Of a stretch of DNA of 7,969 nucleotides, positions 7,037 through 7,969 are shown piece after piece (within the stretch, counting starts at the first letter, position 1; the number at the start of each line of letters is the position of its first letter). The translations under genes were made by a program, and so were the position numbers. The stretch lies in the NCBI GenBank assembly GCA_018971455.1, contig JAGXAV010000079.1, forward strand, positions 1-7,969, read 5' to 3'. The notes beneath the pieces were generated by a model. That model saw nothing but the letters and a program-made list of their open reading frames with translations, did no database searches and was not told where the DNA came from. This DNA is from Rhodospirillales bacterium (GTDB lineage Bacteria > Pseudomonadota > Alphaproteobacteria > Acetobacterales > Acetobacteraceae).

Positions 7037-7969
7037 TTACAGACCGAGCATGCCGTTCCACTCGGCGTTGAAGCTCTTGCGGCTCGCCACGTAGGTCTTC
7101 ATGTCGGCCGGGATGAGCAGTTTGAAATCGTTGAGGCGCAGGCCGCCCGGCATCGGCGGCGCGTCCTTGCGCACCGAGCCGTACAGCAGGTAGGGGTTGT
7201 CCTGGTAGAAGGTCTGGCCGCGCCTGGACATCAGCCAGTCGAGGAAGAGCCGCGCGGCCTCGGGATGGGGCGATTTGTCCACCACGCCGGTGGCGAGCGG
7301 CGTAGCCGGCAGACCGTCGGCCGGCGCCACGAAGGCGATCGGCGCCTTCTTCTGATGGAACAGCACGTAGCCGGCCCATTCCGCCAGGGCGCAGACCTGA
7401 TCATCGCCCTTGGCCAGGCGGTCGAACAGCTGGATGCGCGAATCGAAGCCGTGCGGACGCTGGGTCGCGAAGGTCTTCCAGTACTGGTCACCATAGAGCT
7501 TCGTCAGCTCGTACCATTCGACGAACTGCATTCCCGAGGTGGATTGCTTCGTGCTCATCACGTTGCGCCAGCGCGGGTTGAGCAGGTCCTTCCACTGCTT
7601 CGGCGCGTCGGCCGCCTTCACCTTGTCCGTGTTGTAGGCGATGCCGGCGAAGCTGATGCCGCTCCAGAAGAAATAGCCGACCGGATCGCTCAGATGGTTG
7701 GCGTCGTAGCCGGCCGATTCGGGCGAGACGTAATGCGTGTAGCCGCCGCGTTTCTGGAAATCGAGGGCCGTGCCAATCTCCGAATACTGGATCACGTCGA
7801 CATCGAAGCGGCCGGCCGAGCGCTCGGCGAGGATCTTGGCATAGAGCGCGCCCGTCTGGGCGCGGATGTAGCTGCCCTTGATCTTGGGAAAATCCTTGCT
7901 GAAGGCGTTGACGACGGCGGCCGCGGCCGTCTCGCTGTCATGGGTGTAGAAGACGACGGCTCCTTCCTG
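7037..7969 (-). CDS. ABC transporter substrate-binding protein, extracellular solute-binding family (N-terminus outside window)
   Basis: Periplasmic receptor of the import system. The frame is open from the right edge to TAA at 7037-7039, giving 310 residues; the signal peptide and start lie beyond 7969. The visible protein begins QEGAVVFYTHDSETA, the first beta strand typical of the mature family, then AKILAERSAGRFDVDVIQ, WSGISFAGIAYNTDKV, PKQWKDLLNPRWR and, near the end, HPEAARLFLDWLMSRRGQ, a segment highly characteristic of ferric/organic-anion (AfuA/FbpA-like) binding proteins. An internal GTG at 7795 is not the start, since the homology continues upstream. No adjacent Tyr-Tyr pair, the iron ligands in classical FbpA, is present in the visible region, so an organic substrate is more likely. 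It is the first visible gene of the presumed operon with permease, ATPase, lyase and dehydrogenase. The family is confident; the substrate is unknown. Confidence 0.92.
   Translation of the reverse strand, partial: QEGAVVFYTHDSETAAAAVVNAFSKDFPKIKGSYIRAQTGALYAKILAERSAGRFDVDVIQYSEIGTALDFQKRGGYTHYVSPESAGYDANHLSDPVGYFFWSGISFAGIAYNTDKVKAADAPKQWKDLLNPRWRNVMSTKQSTSGMQFVEWYELTKLYGDQYWKTFATQRPHGFDSRIQLFDRLAKGDDQVCALAEWAGYVLFHQKKAPIAFVAPADGLPATPLATGVVDKSPHPEAARLFLDWLMSRRGQTFYQDNPYLLYGSVRKDAPPMPGGLRLNDFKLLIPADMKTYVASRKSFNAEWNGMLGL

Noticed and set aside
4192..7969. Naming the transporter fbpABC or afuABC
   Set aside because: The architecture matches, but the binding protein lacks the Tyr-Tyr iron pair and the linked genes are carbon-metabolism enzymes, so a specific symbol would overstate the evidence.

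Overview
The window looks like a piece of a high-GC proteobacterial chromosome, most likely an alphaproteobacterium. That placement is inferred from GC-rich coding with G/C-biased third codon positions, good Shine-Dalgarno sites, short gene spacings and the gene families present. No rRNA, tRNA, CRISPR array, insertion sequence or integrase is visible. Almost the whole window is coding: one truncated gene on the + strand at the left edge, then six genes on the - strand, the first of which (in transcription order) is cut by the right edge.

The - strand genes, in transcription order (right to left), begin with a complete-looking ABC import system of the ferric/organic-anion type: a family 1 extracellular solute-binding protein (7037-7969, N-terminus outside), a fused two-domain permease (5305-7002) and an ATPase (4192-5298). 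These are followed at 26-28 bp spacings by a dihydrodipicolinate synthase/N-acetylneuraminate lyase family enzyme (3236-4165) and a D-isomer-specific 2-hydroxyacid dehydrogenase (2263-3207). The five genes look like one operon. The likely theme is uptake of a small organic acid (perhaps a sugar acid or another 2-oxo/2-hydroxy acid), cleavage or dehydration by the Schiff-base lyase, and reduction or oxidation of a 2-oxo/2-hydroxy acid by the dehydrogenase. The actual substrate cannot be read from the sequence. The binding protein lacks the adjacent Tyr-Tyr pair of classical ferric-binding proteins, so the common 'iron transporter' label is doubtful.

A 163 bp gap (2100-2262) follows, with two inverted-repeat structures: a two-tier stem-loop just after the dehydrogenase stop codon, and a perfect 9-bp GC stem just upstream of the next gene's ribosome binding site. 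Then comes a short class II (adenosylcobalamin-dependent) ribonucleotide reductase, nrdJ (306-2099). It has the active-site cysteines but seems to lack the usual C-terminal cysteine pair. It converges, 15 bp apart, on the C-terminal end of a + strand gene resembling the cyclic 2,3-diphosphoglycerate synthetase/COG2403 predicted GTPase family.

No clearly new defence or mobile system is visible. The points most worth checking are the substrate of the transporter-lyase-dehydrogenase cassette, the unusual nrdJ C-terminus with its structured leader, and the COG2403/nrdJ neighbourhood.
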